A DNA stretch of 64,000 nucleotides from contig NZ_FQWI01000013.1 of NCBI RefSeq assembly GCF_900129615.1, forward strand, positions 28,377 through 92,376, in the 5' to 3' direction. The notes under the pieces were generated by a model. The model did not search any database. It was not told where the DNA came from and saw only the letters and a list, made by a program, of their open reading frames with translations. Shown piece after piece: positions 48,720-57,738 of this stretch. The stretch is from Pectobacterium carotovorum (GTDB taxonomy: Bacteria > Pseudomonadota > Gammaproteobacteria > Enterobacterales > Enterobacteriaceae). Position numbers and translations under genes: made by a program. The stretch's first letter is position 1. The number at the start of each line of letters is the position of its first letter.

Positions 48720-50822
48720 TCAGAACGAATAAGAGACGCTGCCGACGACACTGCGCTCGGCACCGAAGTAGCAGAACTCCAGCGAGTTGCAGGCCGCCAC
48801 GTAGCGTTTGTCGGTCAGGTTGTTGACGTTAAGCTGCGCACTCAGCCCTTTCAGACCGACCTTCGAGAGATCGTATCCCACCGCCATATCCACCAGCGTA
48901 TAAGAAGGCAGCGTGTGAGTATTGGCGCGATCGGAAGTCACACCGTTCACGTAACGCACACCAGAACCAAGCGTCAGGCCGTCCAGCGGACCGCTTTTGA
49001 CATCATAGCTGGCCCAGGCGCTGGCCTGATTGCGCGGCGCGTACACCGCACGTTTTCCTTGCTCGGCTACGCTGCTTTTCTTATAGCGAATATCCGTATA
49101 GGTATAGGCCACTTGCAGACGCAGATTGTCGGTAATATGGCTCACTGCCTCCAGTTCCACCCCTTCAGACTCGATTTCCCCCACGGAGCGGTAAGGATCG
49201 TTAGGCTGCACTTTGGTCGCCACGTTCTTTTGATTGATACGGAATACCGACAGGCTGTACTGATCCTGAGAACCTTCAGGCTGATATTTCATCCCGGCTT
49301 CCCACTGCTTGCCTTTCATCGGCTCCAGTACGTTGCCGTTATCATCGGCGAAGCTGGTCGGCGTAAAAGCCGTGGAATAGCTGACATACGGCGCAAAACC
49401 ATTATCAAACAGGTAGAGTAAGGCAGCACGCGAGCTAAAGTTGTTTTTATCCAACTCGCTGTGCGTGCCGTTGGTATGGTTAACGTGAGTCACTTTTACC
49501 CGATCGTGACGACCGCCCAGCGTTAAGCGCCAGCGCTCCCAGCTCATTTGATCTTGTAGATAGATGCCCGTCTGTTGCAGCTTGTGCTTTTCCAGCGTAC
49601 CGGACATGGCCGTTGGACCGGAGCCGTAAACGGGATTAAACGCATCGATCGCTGGGAAGGAGCCCGAAGGCCAGTCCACATTATTATTACGCTGCTGATA
49701 GTCGATTCCCACCAGCAGACGGTGGTTCACCGCACCGGTATCCACGCTGCCATCGAGCTGATTATCTAACGTTAACGCAGACAGCGACTCGCGGGAACCT
49801 GAGTAGTAACGGGTCAGCGTGTCGGCGTTCGGCTGCGTCCAACCATAGGCGTACACCTGATCCAAGTGCACTTTGGTACGCAGATAACGCACTTTTTGAC
49901 GCACCGCCCAGCCGTTATCAAAACCATGCTCAAAGTTGTATCCCACCATGTTTTGCTTACGGTCGTATTTCTCATAATTCTCTTCCCCTTCATAGAAGGT
50001 GTTCGAGATTTTCTGCCCGTTATGCGCCACCACGGTGCCTTCATACGGTAAACCCGAATGGCTACCGCCCTCAGGATCGCGTTGCAGGTAAGCCATAAAT
50101 TCCAGACGAGTTTTGTCGGAAATCCGCCACAGCAGGCTAGGCGCAATCGCATAGCGCTCTTCTTTCAGCGGCCCAAATTGGGTATCCGCCTCACGCACCA
50201 TCCCGCCTAGGCGGAACGCAAAACGTTCGTCATCATCCAGCGGGCCGGTAACGTCAAACGCCGCACCACGCTGCGCATTATTGCCTGCGAACAGTTTGAT
50301 CTGCCCGCTGCGATCGAACGACGGCTGACGGGAATTCAGCGCCACAATCCCGCCCGGAGAAGAACGTCCGTAGAGTACAGACGCCGGGCCTCTGACCACT
50401 TCAATGCTGTCGAGGAACCAGGGATCGATAACCAGTGAGCTATGGGAGTTGGTATCCCCCATCATCTTCAGCCCGTCGAGATAGACGTTATCGAGACTGC
50501 CATCGGAAAAGCCGCGCAGCACCATGTAGTCAAAGCGGTTGGACGCGCCGATTTGGTTGTTATACACGCCCGGCGTATAACCGACCGCCTGACGAACGCT
50601 GGTCGCACCCTGCTCCTGAATCTGGTCGCGCGTAATGATAGAAACGGCCTGAGGAGTCTCAATATCGGGCGTTTCCAGCTTGGTTGCACCACGTTGTGTT
50701 TGAGACGTCACGACTAGCGTCTCGCCCTGAGAAGAAGATGGCGTATCCTGCGCGAGTGCCGACACCGTCAATCCACTGGTGAAACAGCCAACTACCAGCG
50801 CCAGCCGCGTTTTTCTGAACAT
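48720..50822 (-). CDS. foxA: TonB-dependent hydroxamate siderophore receptor (FoxA-like)
   Basis: Outer-membrane receptor for a ferric siderophore, probably of the ferrioxamine/hydroxamate type. It has 700 residues: a signal peptide (cleavage after SALA), a TonB box (ETLVV near residue 35), the plug domain (VLYGRSSPGGIV), and a 22-strand barrel ending in VSYSF. The pair ACNSLEFCYFGAERS near the C-terminus is the FoxA/FhuA-type signature. The ATG at 50822 follows TGGAGA; a GTG four codons upstream is less likely. A Fur-box-like site lies in the promoter, and an AraC-type regulator is next door. Confidence 0.88.
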   Translation of the reverse strand: MFRKTRLALVVGCFTSGLTVSALAQDTPSSSQGETLVVTSQTQRGATKLETPDIETPQAVSIITRDQIQEQGATSVRQAVGYTPGVYNNQIGASNRFDYMVLRGFSDGSLDNVYLDGLKMMGDTNSHSSLVIDPWFLDSIEVVRGPASVLYGRSSPGGIVALNSRQPSFDRSGQIKLFAGNNAQRGAAFDVTGPLDDDERFAFRLGGMVREADTQFGPLKEERYAIAPSLLWRISDKTRLEFMAYLQRDPEGGSHSGLPYEGTVVAHNGQKISNTFYEGEENYEKYDRKQNMVGYNFEHGFDNGWAVRQKVRYLRTKVHLDQVYAYGWTQPNADTLTRYYSGSRESLSALTLDNQLDGSVDTGAVNHRLLVGIDYQQRNNNVDWPSGSFPAIDAFNPVYGSGPTAMSGTLEKHKLQQTGIYLQDQMSWERWRLTLGGRHDRVKVTHVNHTNGTHSELDKNNFSSRAALLYLFDNGFAPYVSYSTAFTPTSFADDNGNVLEPMKGKQWEAGMKYQPEGSQDQYSLSVFRINQKNVATKVQPNDPYRSVGEIESEGVELEAVSHITDNLRLQVAYTYTDIRYKKSSVAEQGKRAVYAPRNQASAWASYDVKSGPLDGLTLGSGVRYVNGVTSDRANTHTLPSYTLVDMAVGYDLSKVGLKGLSAQLNVNNLTDKRYVAACNSLEFCYFGAERSVVGSVSYSF

Positions 50823-50847
50823 GGGAATCTCCACAGACCTTATTATT

Positions 50848-50866
50848 GTAAATAAGAATTATTACC
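50848..50866 (-). promoter_or_regulatory. Fur-box-like site upstream of the receptor gene
   Basis: On the minus strand, GGTAATAATTCTTATTTAC matches the 19-bp Fur consensus at 12 positions, including most of the alternating A/T core. It lies about 26 bp upstream of the receptor start. Confidence 0.55.
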
Positions 50867-51026
50867 GTTTTCGGTCTGGCGATAGCTATGCGCAGTGACA
50901 GCTTACGTATGCGCAATGACAAAACGGGAACTCAGCGAGAAAACGCCAGACTAGCAGCACCGTGGAAAAGTCAGGCGTAAAGGGTCAATGAGTTGATATG
51001 GATTGATGTTGATAAGGAAGGAAACG

Positions 51027-51983
51027 TTAGCTGACCATGCGCACATCGCTCGGCGCCATACCGTAACGCCGCCGGAAAGCCGTGGCAAAGTTGGTGGCGT
51101 GCTGGTAACCCGACATCCAGGCCGTCTGCTGAACGCTGTATCCCTGCACCAGATAGCGCCGAGCCAGTTCCAGCCGACAATCGCGCAGGTAGTCAAAAAC
51201 TGAATGACCATACGCCTGACGGAACTTGGTACGCAGGCTACTGGTGCTCATCGCGGCCATCTGCGCCAGTTCATTGAGGGTGTACTCTTTTTCAGGCTGT
51301 TGCGCCAGAAGTCGCCGAACGTTCTCCAGCCGATCCTGTTCGCCGGGCGGCGGCAATACGCGCCGTTCTCCCCCACGTTGCCCGAATGACAGACCTTGCC
51401 CTAGCAACTGTAGCATCACACCTTCCAGCATCAGTTGGCGCGATAATCCCGGCACGGTGTTTTCCAGCGCGTGCTGCAACCCAGATAATAAATAGCCGGG
51501 AACCTGCCATAAAAACGTCGGATTACCGCCCTGTTCCCACTCGTTCAGCAGCGAGCCCAACAGCGGATCCAAAGCGAAAGTGGTGGGAAAAATACCCAGC
51601 GACACGGTACGAAGGTGACAGTCCGCAAGGTGGCTGGCGTTCATGACTAACGGGTCACCCAGCCGGGTGCTGAATGCCATACCTGAGCGCACAACAAATT
51701 CCTTGCCGTTCAGACTCAGCGCGACACGACCTTCCAGCACCACTAGCGTATAGAACGGACAGCAGTGCAAAGACGTCGATTCGTAAGGCTGCAACACGCG
51801 CACGTTAGAATTTGTCAGGCAAATCCCAGAGGACAGCGTCATCTCTTCGACATCGCCCTGCACCACGATACGCTTTTCTTTCGCGCGCTCACGACAGGAC
51901 GACAGCTGCGGGAAGTGGTAATCAATCCCGTAACGTTCACCGATGTCGAAGAAATCCTCAATGGAAAAGAGTCGTTTTAGCAT
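51027..51983 (-). CDS. foxR: AraC-family siderophore regulator (FoxR/PchR-like)
   Basis: Transcription factor of 318 residues. The N-terminal sensor domain (about 1-200) is of the PchR/YbtA/FoxR type; the C-terminal double helix-turn-helix (about 220-318) has the AraC pattern, YTLNELAQMAAMSTSSLR and later YQHATNFATAFRRRYG. It lies upstream of the receptor gene on the same strand with 204 bp between, so it probably activates the receptor when the siderophore is bound. A second Fur-box-like site lies upstream at 52122-52140. Confidence 0.85.
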   Translation of the reverse strand: MLKRLFSIEDFFDIGERYGIDYHFPQLSSCRERAKEKRIVVQGDVEEMTLSSGICLTNSNVRVLQPYESTSLHCCPFYTLVVLEGRVALSLNGKEFVVRSGMAFSTRLGDPLVMNASHLADCHLRTVSLGIFPTTFALDPLLGSLLNEWEQGGNPTFLWQVPGYLLSGLQHALENTVPGLSRQLMLEGVMLQLLGQGLSFGQRGGERRVLPPPGEQDRLENVRRLLAQQPEKEYTLNELAQMAAMSTSSLRTKFRQAYGHSVFDYLRDCRLELARRYLVQGYSVQQTAWMSGYQHATNFATAFRRRYGMAPSDVRMVS

Positions 51984-52121
51984 GAGCGGGAAGATACCCT
52001 CATCCTGTTTAACGCCCAGAATCAGGCCTGCGGTTAGTGGAAATGACGTGACGCAGCGACGTATTCGCTACAGAGATCGTTATTCACCTTATCATTGCGT
52101 AGCGAGCGCATCAATAAGACT

Positions 52122-52140
52122 GATAACTATTCTCATTGAA
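52122..52140. promoter_or_regulatory. Fur-box-like site upstream of foxR
   Basis: GATAACTATTCTCATTGAA matches the Fur consensus at about 11 of 19 positions and has the CATT half of the usual ATTCTCATT form. It lies about 140 bp before the foxR start. Confidence 0.5.
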
Positions 52141-52200
52141 ATGCATTCTAAATCCTGAACACCTTAGCTAGCGTAGGGAAGGTTCTTTGGCTGGCATCAG

Positions 52201-52392
52201 AAATCATGCTGAGGTATCAGTGAACGCCGAGTGAGCGACAGGACGTCGCGAAAGCCAGTGCCGCGTAGGGAACGCGTCACTGGCGGCTCGATAAGCGTTC
52301 AATGATTCCGAAGGCACCGCGTAGCGGCAGGATTTCAGCCAATAGCCTGGGTACATAGGGCAAGCGGCGTTTGAGCTGCCCTATGTCGGGCG
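52201..52392. repeat. Structured dispersed repeat, copy 1 (192 bp)
   Basis: Shares both ends and blocks of sequence, in inverted orientation, with 57478-57737. Shared blocks are AAATCATGCTGAGG (52201-52214), GACAGGACGTCGCGAAAGC, GAAGGCACCGCGTAGCGGCA, AGCCTGGGTACATAGGGC and TGTCGGGCG. It folds into two perfect hairpins: GCCAGTG plus CGCG paired with CGCG plus CACTGGC (52254-52284), and a 10-bp stem ACATAGGGCA / TGCCCTATGT (52353-52386). It carries no reading frame and lies just past the metH stop. Confidence 0.8.
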
Positions 52393-52495
52393 TGGCGCTA
52401 GTGTCACAGAGAAAAATGTGGCTTATCACGCACGAAACGCCCCCCTGCAATACATAATTCAGACAACAATATCAGTAAGTCACTTACTCAATTCC

Positions 52496-55400
52496 TTAAT
52501 CCGCATCATAGCCCAAATTCGGCGCCAGCCAGCGCTCAACTTCACTCACGCTCATCCCTTTACGTACCGCGTAATCTTCCACCTGATCGTGTTGGATTTG
52601 CGCGACGGCGAAATATTTGCTGTCAGGATGGCTGAAATACCAGCCGGATACCGACGCACCCGGCCACATGGCATAGGATTCAGTGAGCTTCATGCCGGTA
52701 TGCTTTTCCACATCCAGCAACTGCCAGATTTGCACTTTCTCCGTGTGGTCTGGACAAGCCGGATAGCCCGGTGCAGGACGGATGCCTTGATAGTTCTCGC
52801 GGATCAGCAGTTCATTACTGAGGTTCTCATTCGGCGCATAACCCCAGTACACCTTACGCACACGCTCATGTAGATATTCCGCAAAGGCTTCCGCCAGACG
52901 GTCAGAGATCGCTTTCACCATGATCTTGTTGTAATCATCGTGTTGAGCTTCCCACAGATCGGCCAACGTATCTTCTTCCAGCCCGCCGGTCACAGCAAAG
53001 GCTCCCAGATAATCCGGTTTACCGCTGGATTTCGGTGCCACAAAATCAGACAGGCAGTAGTTCGGGAAGTCGGTTTTTTCCGTCTGTTGACGCAAATGGT
53101 GGCTCACTGACAGCACCGTTTCACGCCGTTCATCGGTATAAATCACCACGTCATCACCCACGCGGTTCGCCGGGAAGAGCCCCACCACGCCGCGAGGATT
53201 CAGTGCGCCACGTGCGGATAAGTCGTCCAGCATCACGTTGGCATCGGCAAACAGGCGCTTCGCTTCCTCGCCCACCACCTCATCTTCCAGAATGCGAGGA
53301 TATTTCCCCGCCAGCGACCAGGTCATGAAGAATGGCGTCCAGTCGATGTAGTTGCGCAGCGTTTCAATGCTGGCCGTTACTTCCTGGACACCCAGACGAT
53401 GCGCAACCGGCGGCGTGTAGTTTTCCCAATCTAAATCGGAGGCGTTAGCGCGAGCTGCTTCCAGCGTCACGGGCGGTGTTCTCGGTTTTTTACGCGCGTG
53501 CTGAATACGCACGGTTTCATACTCTTTACGAGTACGCGCAACAAAGTCGTCATACTGCGTACTGGACAGCAGGGCCGACACCACGCCGACAGAGCGCGAG
53601 GCATTCTGCACATAAACCGTCGGACCGCTATAGTTCTGTTCAATCTTCACAGCGGTATGCGCTTTAGAGGTCGTCGCGCCGCCAATCAGCAGCGGCAGCG
53701 TAAAGCCCTGACGCTCCATCTCTTTCGCCACGTTGACCATTTCATCCAACGACGGCGTAATCAGCCCGGACAGCCCGATGATATCGACATTCTCTTCGCG
53801 CGCGGTCTTCAGGATTTTATCCGTCGGTACCATCACGCCCAGATCGATAATTTCGTAGTTGTTACATTGCAGCACCACACCGACGATATTCTTGCCGATA
53901 TCGTGGACATCACCTTTTACGGTCGCCAGCAGGATTTTCCCGGCGGACGAGCCTTTGTCTTTACTGGCTTCAATATAGGGTTCGAGGTAGGCCACGGCCT
54001 GCTTCATGACGCGGGCGGATTTCACGACCTGCGGCAAAAACATTTTGCCTGCACCGAACAGATCGCCGACCACGTTCATGCCATCCATCAGCGGGCCTTC
54101 GATCACCTCGATCGGCCGTGTCGCCTGCTGGCGCGCTTCTTCGGTATCCAGCTCGATAAACTCAGTAATGCCTTTAACCAGCGAATACTCCAGACGTTTC
54201 TTCACGTCCCAGCCGCGCCACTCCGCCTGCGTTTTGCTACCTTCATCTTCCGTTTTGCTGCCGCGATATTTCTCGGCCAGATCGAGCATGCGCTCGGTGG
54301 CATCGCTGCGGCGGTTAAGGATCACGTCTTCAACCGCATCGCGCAGTTCAACAGGCAGATCGTCATAGATCGCCAACTGGCTGGCGTTCACGATCCCCAT
54401 GTCCATCCCATTGCGGATCGCGTAATACAGGAAGACGGCGTGGATCGCCTCACGGACCAGATCGTTACCACGGAATGAGAACGACACGTTGGAGACGCCG
54501 CCAGAGATCATCGCATGCGGCAGTTGCGCCTTGATGTCCGCACAGGCTTCGATGAAATCCACCGCGTAGTTGTTGTGCTCATCGATCCCCGTTGCTACGG
54601 CGAAAATATTCGGGTCGAAAATAATGTCTTCCGGCGGGAAACCGACTTCTTCCGTCAGGATGCGATACGCCCGGCTACAAATTTCAATTTTGCGCGCACG
54701 GGTGTCTGCCTGCCCGACTTCATCGAAGGCCATCACTACCACGGCGGCGCCATAGCGCCGCACCAGCTTAGCGTGATGGATAAAGGCCTCAACGCCTTCC
54801 TTCATGGAGATTGAGTTAACAATCCCTTTGCCCTGAATGCATTTAAGCCCTTTCTCAACCACATCCCATTTTGAGGAGTCGATCATGATCGGCACACGGG
54901 CGATATCAGGTTCACCGGCAATCAGATTCAGGAAGCGGATCATTGCCGCTTCCGCATCCAGCATGCCTTCATCCATGTTGATATCGATGATCTGCGCGCC
55001 GCTTTCCACCTGCTGGCGGGCGACATCTAGCGCTTCGTTGTATTTCTCTTCTTTGATCAGACGTTTAAAACGTGCGGAGCCGGTGACGTTTGTCCGCTCC
55101 CCGACGTTAACAAACAGCGTGTTGGCATCGATATTCAGCGGTTCCAGGCCAGATAAACGGCAAGCCACTGGGATCTCCGGCAGCTTACGCGGCGGCACGC
55201 CTTCCACCACTTTCGCCATAGCGGCAATGTGCGCAGGCGTCGATCCACAGCAGCCGCCCACGATATTCAGGAAACCGGATCGCGCCCATTCGCCGATATG
55301 TTTCGCCATATCAGCCGGATCCAGATCGTATTCCCCAAAGGCATTAGGCAGCCCCGCATTCGGGTGTGCGCTCACATAGCATTCTGAAATACGTGATAGT

Positions 55401-56179
55401 TCGGCGACATACTGGCGCAGCTCATCCGGCCCCAATGCACAGTTCAGGCCGAAGGAAAGCGGACGGGAGTGACGCAGGGAGTTGTAAAAGGCTTCCGTCG
55501 TTTGACCGGACAGCGTACGCCCTGACGCATCCGTGATCGTGCCGGAAATCATCACGGGCAGTACGATCCCTAACGCTTCAAATTCACTTTCGACGGCGAA
55601 ACTCGCCGCTTTAGCATTCAAGGTATCGAAAATGGTTTCGATCATGATCAGATCAACACCGCCTGCGATCAAGGCACGTGTCGATTCGCGATACGCTTCC
55701 ACCAGTTGATCAAAACTCACGTTACGAAACGCGGGATCGTTAACATCGGGGGAGATCGACGCGGTGCGGTTCGTCGGACCAAGCACTCCGGCAACATAGC
55801 GCGGCTTATCCGGCGTTAAGGCAGTCCATTTGTCCGCGCTGGCACGCGCGAGCTGTGCGGCAACGGTGTTAATTTCCGCCGACAGCGCTTCCATATCATA
55901 GTCCGCCATCGCAATGGTGGTGGCGTTGAAGGTGTTGGTTTCGAGAATGTCGGCACCGGCTTCCAGATAGGCGTCATGGATTTCACTAATCACCTGCGGC
56001 TTGGTCAGCACTAGCAGATCGTTATTTCCTTTCACATCGCTCGGCCAGTCAGCAAAGCGCTCACCGCGGTAATCTGCTTCCTGCAGGCGATAACCCTGGA
56101 TCATGGTTCCCATACCACCATCCAGTACCATAATGCGTTGCGCCAACTGACGCCGCAATTCGTCTACCCGATTACTCAC
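52496..56179 (-). CDS. metH: Cobalamin-dependent methionine synthase
   Basis: Transfers a methyl group from 5-methyl-tetrahydrofolate to homocysteine through cobalamin. It has 1227 residues, the same as E. coli. The domains are in order: homocysteine-binding (with zinc cysteines in VGGCCGSTP near residue 310), methyltetrahydrofolate-binding ([13 protein letters not shown] near 360), cobalamin-binding ([11 protein letters not shown] near 760, with the lower-ligand His) and the C-terminal activation domain. The start is a GTG at 56179 ([12 protein letters not shown]); the frame runs further upstream only through ERIC sequence. MetR control is expected, but no site was resolved. Confidence 0.97.
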   Translation of the reverse strand: MSNRVDELRRQLAQRIMVLDGGMGTMIQGYRLQEADYRGERFADWPSDVKGNNDLLVLTKPQVISEIHDAYLEAGADILETNTFNATTIAMADYDMEALSAEINTVAAQLARASADKWTALTPDKPRYVAGVLGPTNRTASISPDVNDPAFRNVSFDQLVEAYRESTRALIAGGVDLIMIETIFDTLNAKAASFAVESEFEALGIVLPVMISGTITDASGRTLSGQTTEAFYNSLRHSRPLSFGLNCALGPDELRQYVAELSRISECYVSAHPNAGLPNAFGEYDLDPADMAKHIGEWARSGFLNIVGGCCGSTPAHIAAMAKVVEGVPPRKLPEIPVACRLSGLEPLNIDANTLFVNVGERTNVTGSARFKRLIKEEKYNEALDVARQQVESGAQIIDINMDEGMLDAEAAMIRFLNLIAGEPDIARVPIMIDSSKWDVVEKGLKCIQGKGIVNSISMKEGVEAFIHHAKLVRRYGAAVVVMAFDEVGQADTRARKIEICSRAYRILTEEVGFPPEDIIFDPNIFAVATGIDEHNNYAVDFIEACADIKAQLPHAMISGGVSNVSFSFRGNDLVREAIHAVFLYYAIRNGMDMGIVNASQLAIYDDLPVELRDAVEDVILNRRSDATERMLDLAEKYRGSKTEDEGSKTQAEWRGWDVKKRLEYSLVKGITEFIELDTEEARQQATRPIEVIEGPLMDGMNVVGDLFGAGKMFLPQVVKSARVMKQAVAYLEPYIEASKDKGSSAGKILLATVKGDVHDIGKNIVGVVLQCNNYEIIDLGVMVPTDKILKTAREENVDIIGLSGLITPSLDEMVNVAKEMERQGFTLPLLIGGATTSKAHTAVKIEQNYSGPTVYVQNASRSVGVVSALLSSTQYDDFVARTRKEYETVRIQHARKKPRTPPVTLEAARANASDLDWENYTPPVAHRLGVQEVTASIETLRNYIDWTPFFMTWSLAGKYPRILEDEVVGEEAKRLFADANVMLDDLSARGALNPRGVVGLFPANRVGDDVVIYTDERRETVLSVSHHLRQQTEKTDFPNYCLSDFVAPKSSGKPDYLGAFAVTGGLEEDTLADLWEAQHDDYNKIMVKAISDRLAEAFAEYLHERVRKVYWGYAPNENLSNELLIRENYQGIRPAPGYPACPDHTEKVQIWQLLDVEKHTGMKLTESYAMWPGASVSGWYFSHPDSKYFAVAQIQHDQVEDYAVRKGMSVSEVERWLAPNLGYDAD

Positions 56180-56564
56180 GCGAACCCCATCCCCGGCCAA
56201 TAAATACGATATGTAGTGTCTATACCCAAAATAATCCGAGTTGCATGCAGGCGGCAACCGCACGAATCCCCAGGAGCTTACATAAGTAAGTGACTGGGGT
56301 GAGTAAGGACAAATCGGCTAAGCCGATTTGAACGTCGCTTGCGGCGGCTCTTCAGAGCGAGGCTCAGAGAGCCGAGTATTGCCAACGCACATGTAGCTTG
56401 GAGTATGACGGGTATATCCTAGCATAAGTTATGAGCACGCTAACGCCGTGTAGCATGAGACTTTTTCAGATCATTCGCCGATAAAAAGCGCAGAGAAAGA
56501 AGAGTTGCATTCTGTGGTAAAAAAACGAAAATCAATTCCATAACCCTAAAAAGGAATCGACGCC
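56180..56564. other. metH-iclR divergent region
   Basis: 385 bp. An ERIC element fills the part from 56220 to 56416; the rest is the iclR promoter side and the metH promoter. No gene is supportable. Confidence 0.7.
56220..56416. repeat. ERIC element with ~70-bp internal insertion
   Basis: Contains both ERIC core blocks, GAATCCCCAGGAGCTTACAT and AAGTAAGTGACTGGGGTGAG (about 56264-56303). The outer ends are TATACCCAAAATAATCCGAG on the left and GAGTATGACGGGTATA on the right. At about 197 bp it is 70 bp longer than the 127-bp consensus; the extra part (about 56305-56380) contains hairpin-type sequence such as AATCGGCTAAGCCGATT. It lies upstream of metH and its left end comes within about 40 bp of the GTG start. 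Confidence 0.9.
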
Positions 56565-57395
56565 ATGACGCCACCAGAGCCAACCAAACGCGGGAAGAAA
56601 CCCAGAGCCAGTACGGGCACCACCGCGCAGCCAACCGGGCAGGTTCAGTCGCTGACCCGTGGCCTGACGCTGCTTGAATATATCGCCAAAGCAAACGGCA
56701 GCGTGGCGCTAACCGATCTCGCTCAACAGGCCGGTTTACCGAATTCCACGACCCACCGCCTGCTCACCACCATGCAGCAACAGGGCTTTGTGCGTCAGGT
56801 TGGCGACTTGGGGCTGTGGACGATTGCTTCACACGCGTTTATCGTCGGCAGCAGCTTTCTGCAAAGCCGCAACCTGCTGGCCATTGTGCATCCGATACTA
56901 CGCAAGCTAATGGAAGATTCTGGCGAAACCGTCAATCTGGCCGTGCTCGATCAGACAGATAGCCAGGCGATCATCATCGATCAGGTTCAATGTACGGCGC
57001 TGATGCGCATGTCCGCCCCCATCGGCGGTAAATTGCCGATGCATGCTTCGGGGGCTGGGAAAGCGTTTCTGGCGCATTTACCCGATGCTCAGGTCACTCA
57101 ACTGCTGCACAAGAAAGGGCTGCATGGCTATACGCCACACACATTTAGCTCGCCACAAGCCCTGAAAGAAAACCTGTCTCTGATTCGCAAGCAGGGCTAT
57201 TCGTTTGATGACGAAGAGCACGCGCTGGGGCTACGCTGTATCGCAGCCTGTATTCTGGATGAACATCATGAAGCCTTCGCCGCCATTTCCATCTCTGGCC
57301 CTGTGTCGCGCATCACGGACGACCGTGTCACAGAACTCGGCGCGCTGGTGATCAAAGCCGCTAAGCAGGTCATGCAGGAATACAGCGGGTTATGA
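56565..57395 (+). CDS. iclR: IclR-family repressor of the glyoxylate bypass
   Basis: Represses aceBAK in the absence of acetate metabolism. It has 276 residues. A basic, Pro-rich N-terminus is followed by a winged helix-turn-helix (VALTDLAQQAGLPNSTTHRLL, about residues 46-66) and the IclR effector domain (GGKLPMHASGAGKAFLAH near 150). It lies at the 3' side of aceK, as in E. coli, and its operator is visible upstream of aceB. Confidence 0.95.
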   Translation: MTPPEPTKRGKKPRASTGTTAQPTGQVQSLTRGLTLLEYIAKANGSVALTDLAQQAGLPNSTTHRLLTTMQQQGFVRQVGDLGLWTIASHAFIVGSSFLQSRNLLAIVHPILRKLMEDSGETVNLAVLDQTDSQAIIIDQVQCTALMRMSAPIGGKLPMHASGAGKAFLAHLPDAQVTQLLHKKGLHGYTPHTFSSPQALKENLSLIRKQGYSFDDEEHALGLRCIAACILDEHHEAFAAISISGPVSRITDDRVTELGALVIKAAKQVMQEYSGL

Positions 57396-57738
57396 GCCTT
57401 TTAGCCGCATGTTTATGCAGACTGTGGGAAGGTTTCGTGCGCAATAATACCGTTATTTCATGCTACCTCGTAGCACGCGCCCGACACAGGGCGCTCAGTC
57501 GCCGCCGCCCTGTGTACCCAGGCTTTCGGCGGGAATTATGCCGCTGACGCGGTGCCTTCGTCGGTATCAGGCTTAACGGACCGCTTGCGACACGTTTACT
57601 CGCCCCATAAATGGGCCTCGCCCTTCGGGCCAGCACAAGTGCTGTTCAAAACGTCGTTGACGTTTTGTCCGACGTGGCGCAAGCTTTCGCCGCGTCCTGC
57701 GGCTCATCCGAAGCCTGCTATCTCCTCAGCATAATTTT
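57396..57738. other. iclR-aceK convergent region
   Basis: About 340 bp between the 3' ends of iclR and aceK, mostly filled by the second copy of the structured repeat. No gene is supportable. Confidence 0.65.
57478..57737. repeat. Structured dispersed repeat, copy 2 (260 bp)
   Basis: Inverted relative of 52201-52392. It ends in CCTCAGCATAATTT, right against the aceK stop, and begins CGCCCGACACAGGG. The end hairpin (ACACAGGGCG / CGCCCTGTGT, 57484-57515) is at the same place as in copy 1 but differs in paired positions, so pairing is kept while sequence changes. The interior differs: it has four small perfect hairpins in a row, CCCAT/ATGGG (57604-57615), GCCC/GGGC (57620-57630), CAGCAC/GTGCTG (57631-57644) and CAAAACGTC/GACGTTTTG (57647-57667). 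Confidence 0.8.

Larger units (their letters stand above)
51984..52495. other. foxR-metH intergenic region
   Basis: About 510 bp. The left part (to 52150) holds the foxR promoter with a Fur-box-like site. The right part is the structured repeat copy (52201-52392). No protein gene is supportable. Confidence 0.65.

Noticed and set aside
53498..54478. A 326-aa open frame antisense to metH
   Set aside because: Fully inside metH on the other strand; composition (His/Arg/Phe-rich) is that of a shadow frame, and no start signal precedes it.
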